This document shows positions 43,162 to 52,147 of a stretch of 64,000 bases of DNA, piece by piece. Positions within the stretch are counted from its first letter, which is position 1. The number at the start of each line of letters is the position of its first letter. The notes beneath the pieces were generated by a model, which saw only the letters and a program-made list of their open reading frames with translations, was not told where the DNA came from and made no database searches. Where the stretch lies: positions 1,984,001 to 2,048,000 of the forward strand of contig JAJGBQ010000004.1 of assembly GCA_022457065.1 (NCBI GenBank), read 5' to 3'. The DNA comes from Curvularia sp. ZM96. Lineage: Eukaryota > Ascomycota > Dothideomycetes > Pleosporales > Pleosporaceae. The translations under genes and the position numbers were made by a program.

Positions 43162-43361
43162 TTTTGGGTCCTAGCGTTGTTTGAGGGGTTGACGTTGCGG
43201 CGCCGGGGCTCCCGCTGGTCACCGGGACAACGGGCAGCGACAAACATTGTCGACAAGACTCAAACAGCCGAACATCCATGCGACAGTAATCTTCTTGAGC
43301 CAATCGTGCACGCAGAGCTTTGGATATCTCTATTTACACTGATCGATTGTATATCGTCAAC

Positions 43362-45665
43362 ATGGCACGCCTACGCAAACCGAGTCCAAATGAACCTACC
43401 ATTTTTATGCCCCCAGCTGAGGCGAGCGCGACACGATCCAGCCCCCGGAAAGCTACCTTGAGATACGCATCATTCCTAGAAGACGACAGCTCGATGTTAG
43501 TACCAAAAGCATCTAGTCGCGCCTTGCGCGATGAGAGCCTATCGCAAGACATAGAGAACTCATTCGGAACAACAAAGTCAGCCACACCTAGAGGAGGGCT
43601 CAGCCCGCGCAAACAACGAGTGCTGCGACCAGTCGAGAGCAACAGCCGCCTACTTAGCAAGCTCAGCGATGAGAGCTTGGCGAGCCCGGAGAAGAAGCAA
43701 AGAGGGAGGAGGGAGCGTAGTCCTACGGTTGACATGGATGTTGGGAAGAGGGACCGGCTACGATATGCCACAACCTTGGCTAGGAGTGTAGTGAAGAAGC
43801 AGGCCAATAAGAGCCGAATTGATGTTCTTGGAGAGACCGAGGTTCAACAAGCTGCTCAGCGATCGAAGAGCAAGAGCCCTACGAAGAAGGTGGACGAGTC
43901 ACAAGTTGAAGCAGAATTCACAGAGGAGGCAGAAGAAGAAGCTGAAACCAGTCTATGGTGTGGCGATGAGGATGCCGAAACCCAAGAAGAGGTCGCTGAA
44001 CCAGTCATCGAAATAAGCGACGACGAAGACGATGAGCCTATTATGCCAGCTCGGACCAGACAGCGACAACCGCAGACACGACGGGTGGTCTCAGACAGCG
44101 AGGATGAAGAAAGCGAAGCCAGTCGCCCGCAATCTGTCAACCACTTCCGCTCGCCGTCGTTCAAGATCCCAGATCTCAAACCAGCGAATGTACCTACCCA
44201 ACCACCAGCGGACCTGGTTTCTATGCGTCCACCACACCGCAAAGGACACCGCACTATATCAAACTGGGCGCAAGAAGTCATTGATATGACTGAGTCGCCC
44301 GAGGCCCCGGATTCTTTCGTTCTTCCACAACCGACTCATGCTCGTTCAAGTTCCTTTGCTGCATTACCTCGCCCTACGACTTCTGCCTCGAACGGTGCGT
44401 TCGCAATCCTTACCTATTCGCCCACACCTACCAAGAAGCGATCACCTTGCAAAGCTCCACCAATAGAACGTCCAGCTACACCCCCTTTGGCGCCCTCCAG
44501 CCCCGGCAAACTCGTCTCCCCATCAAAGAAGAAGCCTGCTATTCCTAAAGCTGCCGATTTGGATGGAAGACCCAGCCTCGATGCATTCTGGAATCCTGCA
44601 GCAGTTAATGATTGGACAGACCACCACTCTCCGGCAAAACCACTTGTGTCGCCAAAGAAGCAGAAATGGCGTGAGGATATTGTGAAGATGATGGAAGGTG
44701 TAGCTCTGGAGGACAGCAGCGACGAAAGCTATGAGAGCCCTATAGAAAGCCCCAAGAAGAAGCCTGCCAAACGTAGCGCGACCAAGCAAAAGACGAGCGA
44801 TGTTGAACCAACACCGACAGTTAAGCAGATCCGCGAACAACGCAAGGCGTTTTCTGAGACAAAACATGCGATTGCTGAGGCCTTCTTGACGGAATTGGAT
44901 GCAACCATTGCTTCGGGTCGCATTCGAGAACTGTCTGAATCCACAGGTGGCATAAAACTGGTCTGGTCCAAGACGCTCAAAACAACAGCCGGTCGGGCGA
45001 ATTGGCGTAGAGAGCAAATCCGCATCCGAACTGGCCCACTGCCCACAGATACGCGAACTGAGATCCGACACCACTGCTCGATCGAGCTTGCGGAGAAGGT
45101 CATTGACGACGAGGAACGCCTCTACAACGTACTAGCGCACGAGTTCTGCCATCTGACGACTTTCATGATTAGCGAAGTGCGGAATAACCCGCATGGAGCT
45201 GAATTCAAATCCTGGGGCCGCAAGGCAACAGCTGCCTTTGGAGTCAGCAAGGGCGTCGAGGTCACTACCAAACACTCATACCAGATCGAATACAAGTACG
45301 TCTGGGAATGTATTGCTTGTGGCTATGAGTTCAAGCGACACTCCAAGTCTGTGGACCCAGCACGCCACTCCTGCGGAAAGTGTAAGGGCAGGCTTGCGCA
45401 GACAAAACCAAAACCTCGTGGCGCCGGTGCTGGGTCAATCACAGCAGCTGCAGGCCAAGTGGGAAAGAAAGAGAAAAGCGAATACCAAATCTTTGTCAAG
45501 GCAAACTTTGCGAGAGTCAAGAAGGAGCTAGAGGCAGAGGGCAAGGACGCACAAATGGGGAAGGTGATGGAGGCTGTGGCGAGAGAGTACAGGGAACGAA
45601 AGGGTGCCAAAGCAAAGGAAGAGGTTGGCGAGTTGGAGGCTAAGCTTGATGAGTTGAAGATTTAG
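43362..45665 (+). CDS. GCNA/Spartan-type SprT metalloprotease with HMG box
   Basis: A 767-residue single-exon gene. The N-terminal two thirds are disordered, acidic and Ser-rich, with repeated DSEDEE-like patches and basic clusters suited to chromatin or SUMO contacts. A SprT protease domain follows: HEFCH at 593-597 within NVLAHEFCHLTTFMI is the zinc-binding HExxH, with NNPHGAEFKSWGRKA supplying the third ligand region. A zinc ribbon (C-x2-C in WECIACGYEF and C-x2-C in HSCGKCKGRL) comes next, then an HMG-box-like C-terminus (YQIFVKANFARVKKELEAEG). This order is that of GCNA/ACRC proteins, which process DNA-protein crosslinks. The ATG at MARLRKPSPN is used; upstream the frame continues only from a TTG. 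Confidence 0.9.
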   Translation: MARLRKPSPNEPTIFMPPAEASATRSSPRKATLRYASFLEDDSSMLVPKASSRALRDESLSQDIENSFGTTKSATPRGGLSPRKQRVLRPVESNSRLLSKLSDESLASPEKKQRGRRERSPTVDMDVGKRDRLRYATTLARSVVKKQANKSRIDVLGETEVQQAAQRSKSKSPTKKVDESQVEAEFTEEAEEEAETSLWCGDEDAETQEEVAEPVIEISDDEDDEPIMPARTRQRQPQTRRVVSDSEDEESEASRPQSVNHFRSPSFKIPDLKPANVPTQPPADLVSMRPPHRKGHRTISNWAQEVIDMTESPEAPDSFVLPQPTHARSSSFAALPRPTTSASNGAFAILTYSPTPTKKRSPCKAPPIERPATPPLAPSSPGKLVSPSKKKPAIPKAADLDGRPSLDAFWNPAAVNDWTDHHSPAKPLVSPKKQKWREDIVKMMEGVALEDSSDESYESPIESPKKKPAKRSATKQKTSDVEPTPTVKQIREQRKAFSETKHAIAEAFLTELDATIASGRIRELSESTGGIKLVWSKTLKTTAGRANWRREQIRIRTGPLPTDTRTEIRHHCSIELAEKVIDDEERLYNVLAHEFCHLTTFMISEVRNNPHGAEFKSWGRKATAAFGVSKGVEVTTKHSYQIEYKYVWECIACGYEFKRHSKSVDPARHSCGKCKGRLAQTKPKPRGAGAGSITAAAGQVGKKEKSEYQIFVKANFARVKKELEAEGKDAQMGKVMEAVAREYRERKGAKAKEEVGELEAKLDELKI

Positions 45666-46466
45666 ATCATGAGTTTACGAAACGTTTAATTGCTATGCTT
45701 GATTTTCTCCACAACATTATGCGCATAGACACATAAAAATGCTTGTGACTGGTGAACATTTGCGCAAAGGTGCTGAGACAAGATAATGCTATGGATTGTA
45801 TTAGTGACTGTGAGACTGCACCGAAGCTGACATCAAGATGGAGGATTTGAAACAAGGCTGAAATTTTATCCTGTCTTTCTTTCATGGTTGTCTTGCTGCT
45901 GTGGGTGCTCTGCATCAATCCTGAAGGATTGACCAGGTGATGTCTTATTGTACAAGGCTGACTGGAGCCTAGCGCCCGCACTTAGGCACTCTACAATCAC
46001 CCTAGATCGTACTTATTCTTGAAAGTAACTGTAGTTGTCACGGTTATCTATTGTTTACTAAATCTTAGCAACTACGACTCTACTTTTTCAAGTAGTTGTA
46101 GTTGCCACAGTTATTTATCATTTACTATGTTGACAGCTTGTGAGCTCGCTTTGATTTTCTAAGTGGTAGGAGTCATACTTGGATTAGCCTTGCCGAGATG
46201 TCCACGCTACTGAACGCTGCTCGCTGCGCCAATCACTTTTTGCGTGCCTGATGTTTGTCTTCAGCTGCTGTGGCGCTTCGGTGAGGCTGAGTCAAGTTGA
46301 TGCCTGGTGAACCTGTGCCACTTTGTAACACCTCCCTGATTAGCTGCCCCACTAGTGTAGACGCCGCCTGTGCCTCACTACTACACCTATGCAACTTTAC
46401 CTATAAGATTTTCGTCTCTCTTACTCGAATTTAGCTACAAACCAAAATTACTGCGTTCCCGCTATC
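45666..46466. other. Gene-free interval with repeat copy
   Basis: 3' flank of the GCNA-type gene, repeat family 1 copy 5, and the promoter of the exonuclease gene. No ORF of note. Confidence 0.55.
46012..46195 (+). repeat. Dispersed repeat family 1, copy 5, with internal 67-bp duplication
   Basis: GTAACTGTAGTTGTCACGGT at 46025 recurs as GTAGTTGTAGTTGCCACAGT at 46092 (67-bp offset). The second unit leads into ATGTTGACAGCTTGTGAGCT, as in copies 1 and 2. Confidence 0.65.
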
Positions 46467-47858
46467 ATGGCTTACAACAACGGTCTCCGGCGTCGATCTG
46501 GACTACCTCGCCCAGAACCCTGTGGAGCGCCTTTGCCTTTACCTTTAGTCTTTCCTCCAGGTAACGACTACCCGCTCGAGTTGTTTAGTCTCATGGAGCC
46601 CGCGGAGATCATGAAAAACCACGGCTACATCATGGAACCGCTCACAGCGGCTGAGCTCAACGAGAAAGCCAGGTGTAAACACTGCAACCAGAGTGAGTAC
46701 AAAGTACCGTGATTTGACTATCGGATTGTTTGCTTTGCGACGCTGCTTACAGAGTAATAGCCATTTCGAGTCTTACAAAAGATCTACCGAAGATGATACG
46801 GTACCGCCTCAAGCATCCAGTTCCACCACCACCGAAGGAGGCGTGGGACCCATTACCAACTGTTCTGATCAACACGGGTACAAACGGATACGAGACACAG
46901 CAATGTGCTGTACCGTGTAGATTCCACGCGAGGGCCGCTAACCGGTTTACCAAAGTGAGCTCCACATTGACACAGTAATGAATCTCATCGCTAACAGCCC
47001 CAGTACTACAACTGCTGCGACACCTATGTATCCGAGGCCAAACCATGTGTCACCGTGGACTCGCACGAAATCCGTGACTATGCGCCCGGTGAACTTGCCA
47101 AGTGCTACCAATTCTACGCCACACCTGCCTCATCCCACGCAGAAGGTCTATCGATCCGTGGCGCCGTCGCCATTGACTGCGAGATGGGCACCGCCATCAC
47201 CGGCGACTCTGAGCTCATCCGCCTTACAGCAATCGACTACAAGACCGGTGAAGTACTCATCAACAATCTCGTTCAGCCCGACCAGCAAATGCTGCATCTT
47301 AACACGCGGTACTCTGGCGTCACATGGAAGCAGATGGACGAAGCAAGGCGAAACCGAACCTGCCTGATAGGCAAGGCTGGCGCGCGAGAGGCTCTATGGC
47401 GCTTCGTTGGCCCTCTGACTGCGTTGGTCGGACATGGTTTGAGTAACGATCTCCGGGCGCTGAGGTGGATTCATCCCACGGTCATTGACTCGTACATGGT
47501 TGAATATAAAATTGTACAGGCGAAGAAGAAGGCGGAGGAAGCGGCTGCTGCTGCTGCTGCAATGGCGGCAGCAGCAGCAGCCGGCACTGCAGAGCTAGTA
47601 AAAGAGCTAGAGGAATCGCCAAAGGACGAGGCGTCATCCGGGCTAGCAGAAGATCAGCCAAAGGAGAAGAAGAAGAAGAAGGCCAAGGGAACGGGTGACT
47701 TGGCGCTCAAGACGATGATGAAAAAGTATCTCGGTAGGGATATTCAGATGCAGGGAAAGAACGGACATGATAGCATGGAGGATGCTCTTGCAGCGAGGGA
47801 TTTGGTTCACTGGATGGTTATGCAGAGGCTGGAGGAGAAGAAGGGCTTGGAGGCGTGA
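46467..47858 (+). CDS. REX-type DEDDh RNA exonuclease
   Basis: Exons 46467-46692, 46761-46954 and 46998-47858 give 426 residues. The N-terminal half has Cys/His clusters (ARCKHCNQ, QQCAVPCRFHARA, YYNCCDTYV) forming a probable zinc module found in fungal Rex3-like proteins. The exonuclease domain shows IDCEMG (D200, E202), VGHGLSNDLRALR (D291) and HDSMEDALAARDL (H397, D402), the DEDDh catalytic set of REXO1/Rex3/Rex4 enzymes that trim RNA 3' ends such as RNase MRP RNA, 5S rRNA or snRNAs. Between the second and third motifs there is an insertion of about 65 residues with poly-Ala and a run of Lys (EKKKKKAK), which is unusual inside the fold. Which Rex paralogue this is cannot be settled here. 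Confidence 0.88.
47540..47590 (+). repeat. GCN trinucleotide run coding for poly-Ala
   Basis: About 15 near-consecutive GCT/GCA/GCG codons within the exonuclease gene, interrupted by one ATG. Confidence 0.8.
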
Positions 47859-48105
47859 GTGAGGAGGACATTTGACGGATGGCGGCTCTCGCGAGGTTAT
47901 CATGCTTTCATGACGGGGCATTTCATGTGTAGGAACGGAGTTTAGGGATTCGATTTGTAAATTATCTGGCCTCTGGGGCTCATTCGGTAGGGACTAGCCT
48001 CAGTCTCATCAAGTGCGTGCTCCAAAAAAAGTCACTCACTAACAAACCTAGTGTCTCTTACTCTCTACGCATCCTTCACTTCTCACGCCTCTCTCACCCT
48101 CACTC

Positions 48106-49875
48106 TTACGCCTCTCGTCCCTCTCCCATCCCCCTTCTCACCAGTATCTCGTCTAATAACCCCCGATAATCCTCCGGCCCATAACCCGACCCCCACTCCT
48201 TCACTCCTCCTCCCTTGCGCCGTTCCTTGAACCCCAAATCCGCCAGCAACGTATCAAAATACGGTAAAGTATCGAACACTAAATCGGGGATTATATGCCC
48301 GTAGCTCATTGCACCGCGAAGTACACAGTACTGCGTGTTACGATATGTTTCTTGCAGTAAGCGGGAAGAAGGTGGCGACTGAGTTACTGGAAGAGTATCG
48401 TCGAAATACGAGGCTATCCAGAGCGACTGGAGATAGGCGCAGGGAAAGGTACCCAGACAATGTACGGCACCCGCAAACGCGACATTGTGTTCGGATATGA
48501 GCTGCGGCGGGGCGATAAAGCGGTGGAGACGGTATGGTTGCGTGGTGCAAACTCGTTGCTGGGGAACGTTTCGGAGAGAGGGATCCGGGTGTGCCGCGCG
48601 GCTTGTGTCGCGGTCTTTTAGGTAAGGGAAGTCTTTGTATAGAGTTTCTTCCGAGGAGGCGATGAGAGATGCTTCTTCAGGCGTGAGAGGTTGTGCTGAA
48701 GGCACGCCAAGCTCTTTTTCGAGTGAAGCGGGCTCAAAACGGAACGTGTGGCCTTTTTGCCAGCCAGTGGCGCAGACGACGGCGTCGGCGTGCAATCTGG
48801 TTCCAGACTTGAGGCAGACTTGGTGTTGGTCTTCTAGACTGGCGATGTCATCGATGAGGACTTGCACTCTGCCGGCTTTGACTAGATCGAAGAAGTTGGA
48901 TGGGTAGTTGTGAATGCCTAGCGAGTTTCCCACTTCGAAGGCGCTTCTCCACGGTCTGAGTTTCTTTGTCTCCGGATGGCTGTCGAGCTGATTCAGTGCA
49001 ACGACGTCTTCGCTGAGTATGTTCCAGAATGCGGCAACGATTTTGCGTCCTAGCCAAGTTCGATGGAAAAAGGAGCGCAGCCAGCCTTCGATCCCAGTTC
49101 TCGTCGCCCACGGACATGGCGACAGAAAGCCGAAAAATCGGGTGTGAACTAGCTTCTCCAACCACAGTCCCAACGGTGTCACATGACTCGGTGACATCCA
49201 TACGGGTCCATTTCCATCGGGTCGGATCAAGATGGTCGCTGTGGAGTCAGGCTGCGTAGCACAAGCATACGCCACATCCCAAGCAGACTTCCCAGAACCA
49301 ATAATCACCGTATGCGTCTGCGGCCTAACGATATCTGAATAGTGAGCGGCAAAGTCTCTAGTATGCACTACTAGTGGGCGAAAAGTTGTCGCGGTAGGGT
49401 AATTTGGTAGTAAAGGGTCACTCGTGATACCCACCGCAACAACGAGCTTCTTCGCTTGAATCTTGGTCTCTTGCTGCCCGGCCAAAGATGACGATGCGCA
49501 ACGCAATATCCACCCTCTTCCTTCCTCCTCTTTCTCAATCACGTGGACCCTCGTTCGTAGGCGGAGGTACTGCGTGAGATCAGCCCACTCGGCGAACGCA
49601 GTGAGGTATTCAAACATCTTCGCTGCATCAATATGCGCCCCCCTCTTCACTCCGAACCGCTGTTCGTCCATGGGGAAATCAGGGTGCTCGAACATTCCCC
49701 ACAAATTGTTGCTTTTCAGGCCTGGGAAGATGCGCTCGGGAGCCCATGGCCCACCGATTGACGATGCGGAATCGAGAATCAGGAGCTTCGCTGAGGGGTG
49801 TAGCCGATGGTAAGTATAGGCGGTTGTGAGGCCATTAATGCCGGCGCCTATGATCACCAGATCTGCTTCTTCCAT
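48106..49875 (-). CDS. FAD-dependent monooxygenase (FMO-like)
   Basis: A single-exon gene of 589 residues. The N-terminus has the FAD Rossmann motif GAGING (10-15) within DLVIIGAGINGLTTAYTYH and IGGPWAPERIFPGLKSNN, typical of flavin monooxygenases of secondary metabolism. A second nucleotide motif, TVIIGSGKSAWDVAYACA, should bind NADPH, and VVCATGWQKG is the conserved ATG segment of the family. No signal peptide. The likely reaction is NADPH- and O2-dependent hydroxylation or Baeyer-Villiger oxidation of an unknown small molecule. No backbone synthase lies near, so the pathway is open. It faces the exonuclease gene tail to tail, 247 bp apart. Confidence 0.88.
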   Translation of the reverse strand: MEEADLVIIGAGINGLTTAYTYHRLHPSAKLLILDSASSIGGPWAPERIFPGLKSNNLWGMFEHPDFPMDEQRFGVKRGAHIDAAKMFEYLTAFAEWADLTQYLRLRTRVHVIEKEEEGRGWILRCASSSLAGQQETKIQAKKLVVAVGITSDPLLPNYPTATTFRPLVVHTRDFAAHYSDIVRPQTHTVIIGSGKSAWDVAYACATQPDSTATILIRPDGNGPVWMSPSHVTPLGLWLEKLVHTRFFGFLSPCPWATRTGIEGWLRSFFHRTWLGRKIVAAFWNILSEDVVALNQLDSHPETKKLRPWRSAFEVGNSLGIHNYPSNFFDLVKAGRVQVLIDDIASLEDQHQVCLKSGTRLHADAVVCATGWQKGHTFRFEPASLEKELGVPSAQPLTPEEASLIASSEETLYKDFPYLKDRDTSRAAHPDPSLRNVPQQRVCTTQPYRLHRFIAPPQLISEHNVAFAGAVHCLGTFPCAYLQSLWIASYFDDTLPVTQSPPSSRLLQETYRNTQYCVLRGAMSYGHIIPDLVFDTLPYFDTLLADLGFKERRKGGGVKEWGSGYGPEDYRGLLDEILVRRGMGEGREA

Positions 49876-50326
49876 TGTGGACCTGGTGGCCGGCTGGAAT
49901 GAGGCAAGATAATCTCTATCCTTGAGATTCTTTGTGATGTGTCCACGTAGGGTTGCGATCTGTTATCCAAGAGAATCCAGGAAAGTTGAGAAAGATGACA
50001 GGTAGCACGTACGAGATTTATCTTAACGTCGCTCTACGGCTGACGACATGGGTATGTTGGCGGCCTGATGGATTATATTGCAGATCCTAAGCGAGATGCT
50101 TAACTCCATGGAGACGGTTATTTCTTTTTGGCACGGAATTTTCATACGTCCCCAAGTTCATGGTATTGCTGTCGGAGTTGTTCCTGAGTTTGATAAACTA
50201 AGATATCACATAATAAGGGATTGAGCTTTCTCCATCATCCCAAAACATGAGCTGGCCATGAAAGGTGGCAGTGCAGACCAGAATCTCTTCGCTGGTTGCG
50301 TAAGACAGATCTATAAGCTAATTTCG
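49876..50326. other. Gene-free interval
   Basis: Monooxygenase promoter and ureidoglycolate lyase 3' flank. Nothing else recognised. Confidence 0.5.
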
Positions 50327-51286
50327 TCACAGCTTCGCTCTTACAGAACCAACACCAGCCTTAACTTGCACAGTACCTGCTAAATTGGTGTCGACCATGA
50401 TTACAACACCTTCTGAAGCGGTTTCATCCGGCTTCAACAGTATCTCTTGACAGTCCTCGTTACCTACATCATTGGCAAACTGTACAACGACAAAGTCGAT
50501 CGGCCGGTCTCCGATGACGATCATAGGTGCATGCCATGTCCCGGCTCCGTAAGTTACAGCTTGAGCTCCTGTCGCAACGAAGGCACGAAGATTTTTGAGA
50601 TCCGGAAGGCCAGGCCCTTTAGGTTTTGCAGACGGATGGAGTTGCGAGAAACTCTGAGTAGCCGTCGTCGCATTAACGTCTGAACTTGGTTCTCCTCGCG
50701 CAAATATGTCCATTAAATCCCTTCTACGGTCGCTCTGGGGTGTAGGATATGGCGGTGGCCTACCCGTTCGACGCTTCGATGCGCTTGCGGGGAGAGTTGG
50801 AGCAACTATGACGAGGTACTGTGTGTGCTTGTCTTGCTGCGACAAGCCCATGGGTATAAAGGTCTGTGTAGTAAACGGGTGCCGCTCGAGTATTGAAACA
50901 TCCAATAATTGCTTGAGATAATTCCCATTCCCATCCTCATCCTCGTCCAAATCTAAGTCGCCCCAGGAGCTCGGCAAACTCATGCTCGGCTCATGTGGGC
51001 GCAGGTTCCTGGGCGAGCAGACGAACATGTTCATGACGGCCCTCGCCGGCTTCTTGCTTGGCGCAAAGCCATATAGATTTGACATATGAGTGACATCAAG
51101 GTACTTTGTAGCAGAGCCCTGATTGGCGGACACAGCCTCGGGCGCTGGTATGCGGTGTGGGATGGGCAGCTTCGCGGACGGCGACGTTGACGGGTTCTCG
51201 ATGACTGTACCGAACTGCGCAAAGGCTGTGGGAGTGAGCAGCTCTATCGGTATTCGAATGGAGGGTGCGGGCATTGACGGAGGCAT
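50327..51286 (-). CDS. DAL3: Ureidoglycolate lyase (allantoin catabolism)
   Basis: A 319-residue single-exon protein. It splits ureidoglycolate to glyoxylate and urea at the end of the allantoin route. Conserved blocks include LTPTAFAQFGTVIENP at the start, MFVCSPRNLRPHEPS, VSILERHPFTTQTFIPMG, YLVIVAPTL, and near the end LRAFVATGAQAVTYGAGTWHAPMIVIG and VVVQFANDVGNEDCQEI, which form the cupin-like active site with its His. The two linkers rich in Asp (DLDLDEDEDGNGN) and Pro/Ser are longer than in the yeast protein, typical of filamentous fungi. The first true ATG is at 51286 (MPPSMPAPS); the frame continues upstream only from a TTG. Confidence 0.92.
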   Translation of the reverse strand: MPPSMPAPSIRIPIELLTPTAFAQFGTVIENPSTSPSAKLPIPHRIPAPEAVSANQGSATKYLDVTHMSNLYGFAPSKKPARAVMNMFVCSPRNLRPHEPSMSLPSSWGDLDLDEDEDGNGNYLKQLLDVSILERHPFTTQTFIPMGLSQQDKHTQYLVIVAPTLPASASKRRTGRPPPYPTPQSDRRRDLMDIFARGEPSSDVNATTATQSFSQLHPSAKPKGPGLPDLKNLRAFVATGAQAVTYGAGTWHAPMIVIGDRPIDFVVVQFANDVGNEDCQEILLKPDETASEGVVIMVDTNLAGTVQVKAGVGSVRAKL

Positions 51287-52147
51287 CTTTGCGGCGAGAC
51301 GTTTGGGGACCGGCAGACACAAATAAGCTACGATGGGTCTGTGGAGTCGCGATGGAGATCGCGTGCGGGAGCTTGTGAGAGGGCGCTACTGGTGCGATAA
51401 CGATAAGAACAGGAACCTCGGAGCCTCTGCATGTGATATTCGGCAGACCAAACGCCACCCTCACGCATTGCTTTTGGAGTCCGAGCTGAATTTAGATGGC
51501 TGTTGTTAGATGGACAGTGACAGTGATTCAAGAAAGGTAACGGGTCTGTAGAGAAACAGTTCAATATATAACAATCAGTCAGCCAGTCGCAAAGCTAGTC
51601 ACAAATTTATCGCATCCCAATCCTTCTTCACAGACAACAAAAAACTTTCAACCGGGGTGCACTATGCTCTTCGGTACCCGTACAAGCAGGCAAAGGCTTG
51701 TAGCCAGACTCGCATCGATTTGGGCTGCTCGATGTGACTCGATTCCAGAGCCATGCGGCCCAGCGAGGCTGATGTCACACAGTCAGCCTACGCCGACGGC
51801 CCGCATTTTCCCCGAGCACTAGCGCGAGGCCCACGGATTTCTTTCTCGACAGCCACCCGTCACTCCTACTACGCTCGTCACACGGTCACCCTTCAATTCT
51901 CTGACGCGTGTTCCCTTTTCCCTTCTCCGTCCACCCGTTGCCGCTGCGTGCGCCCAAAGTCTGCCCTTGGCCCTAGAGAGCCTCAGAAACAACGTCGCCA
52001 TCTTCAGCCCCGACGTGTTCCTTTCTTAGTCTTACCCAACCCGCCAACACACCACACTCAGCTCAAGCATTGAGCCAGACTTCGCGACCACCAGCACCTT
52101 GCCCAACGCCCACTTCGGACAAGTTCCTGTGACTTTGACTAGTTATC
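51287..52147. promoter_or_regulatory. Divergent promoter region of DAL3 and eIF2A
   Basis: An 861-bp interval between two outward-facing genes. The half near eIF2A is C/T-rich (51860-52080), a common leader feature of fungal translation-factor genes. No ORF with coding character. Confidence 0.45.

Larger units (their letters stand above)
42599..43361. other. Gene-poor interval upstream of the GCNA-type gene
   Basis: It contains the ThuA relic, repeat family 2 copy 3, paired hairpins at 43112-43161, and the promoter of the gene at 43362. Confidence 0.5.
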
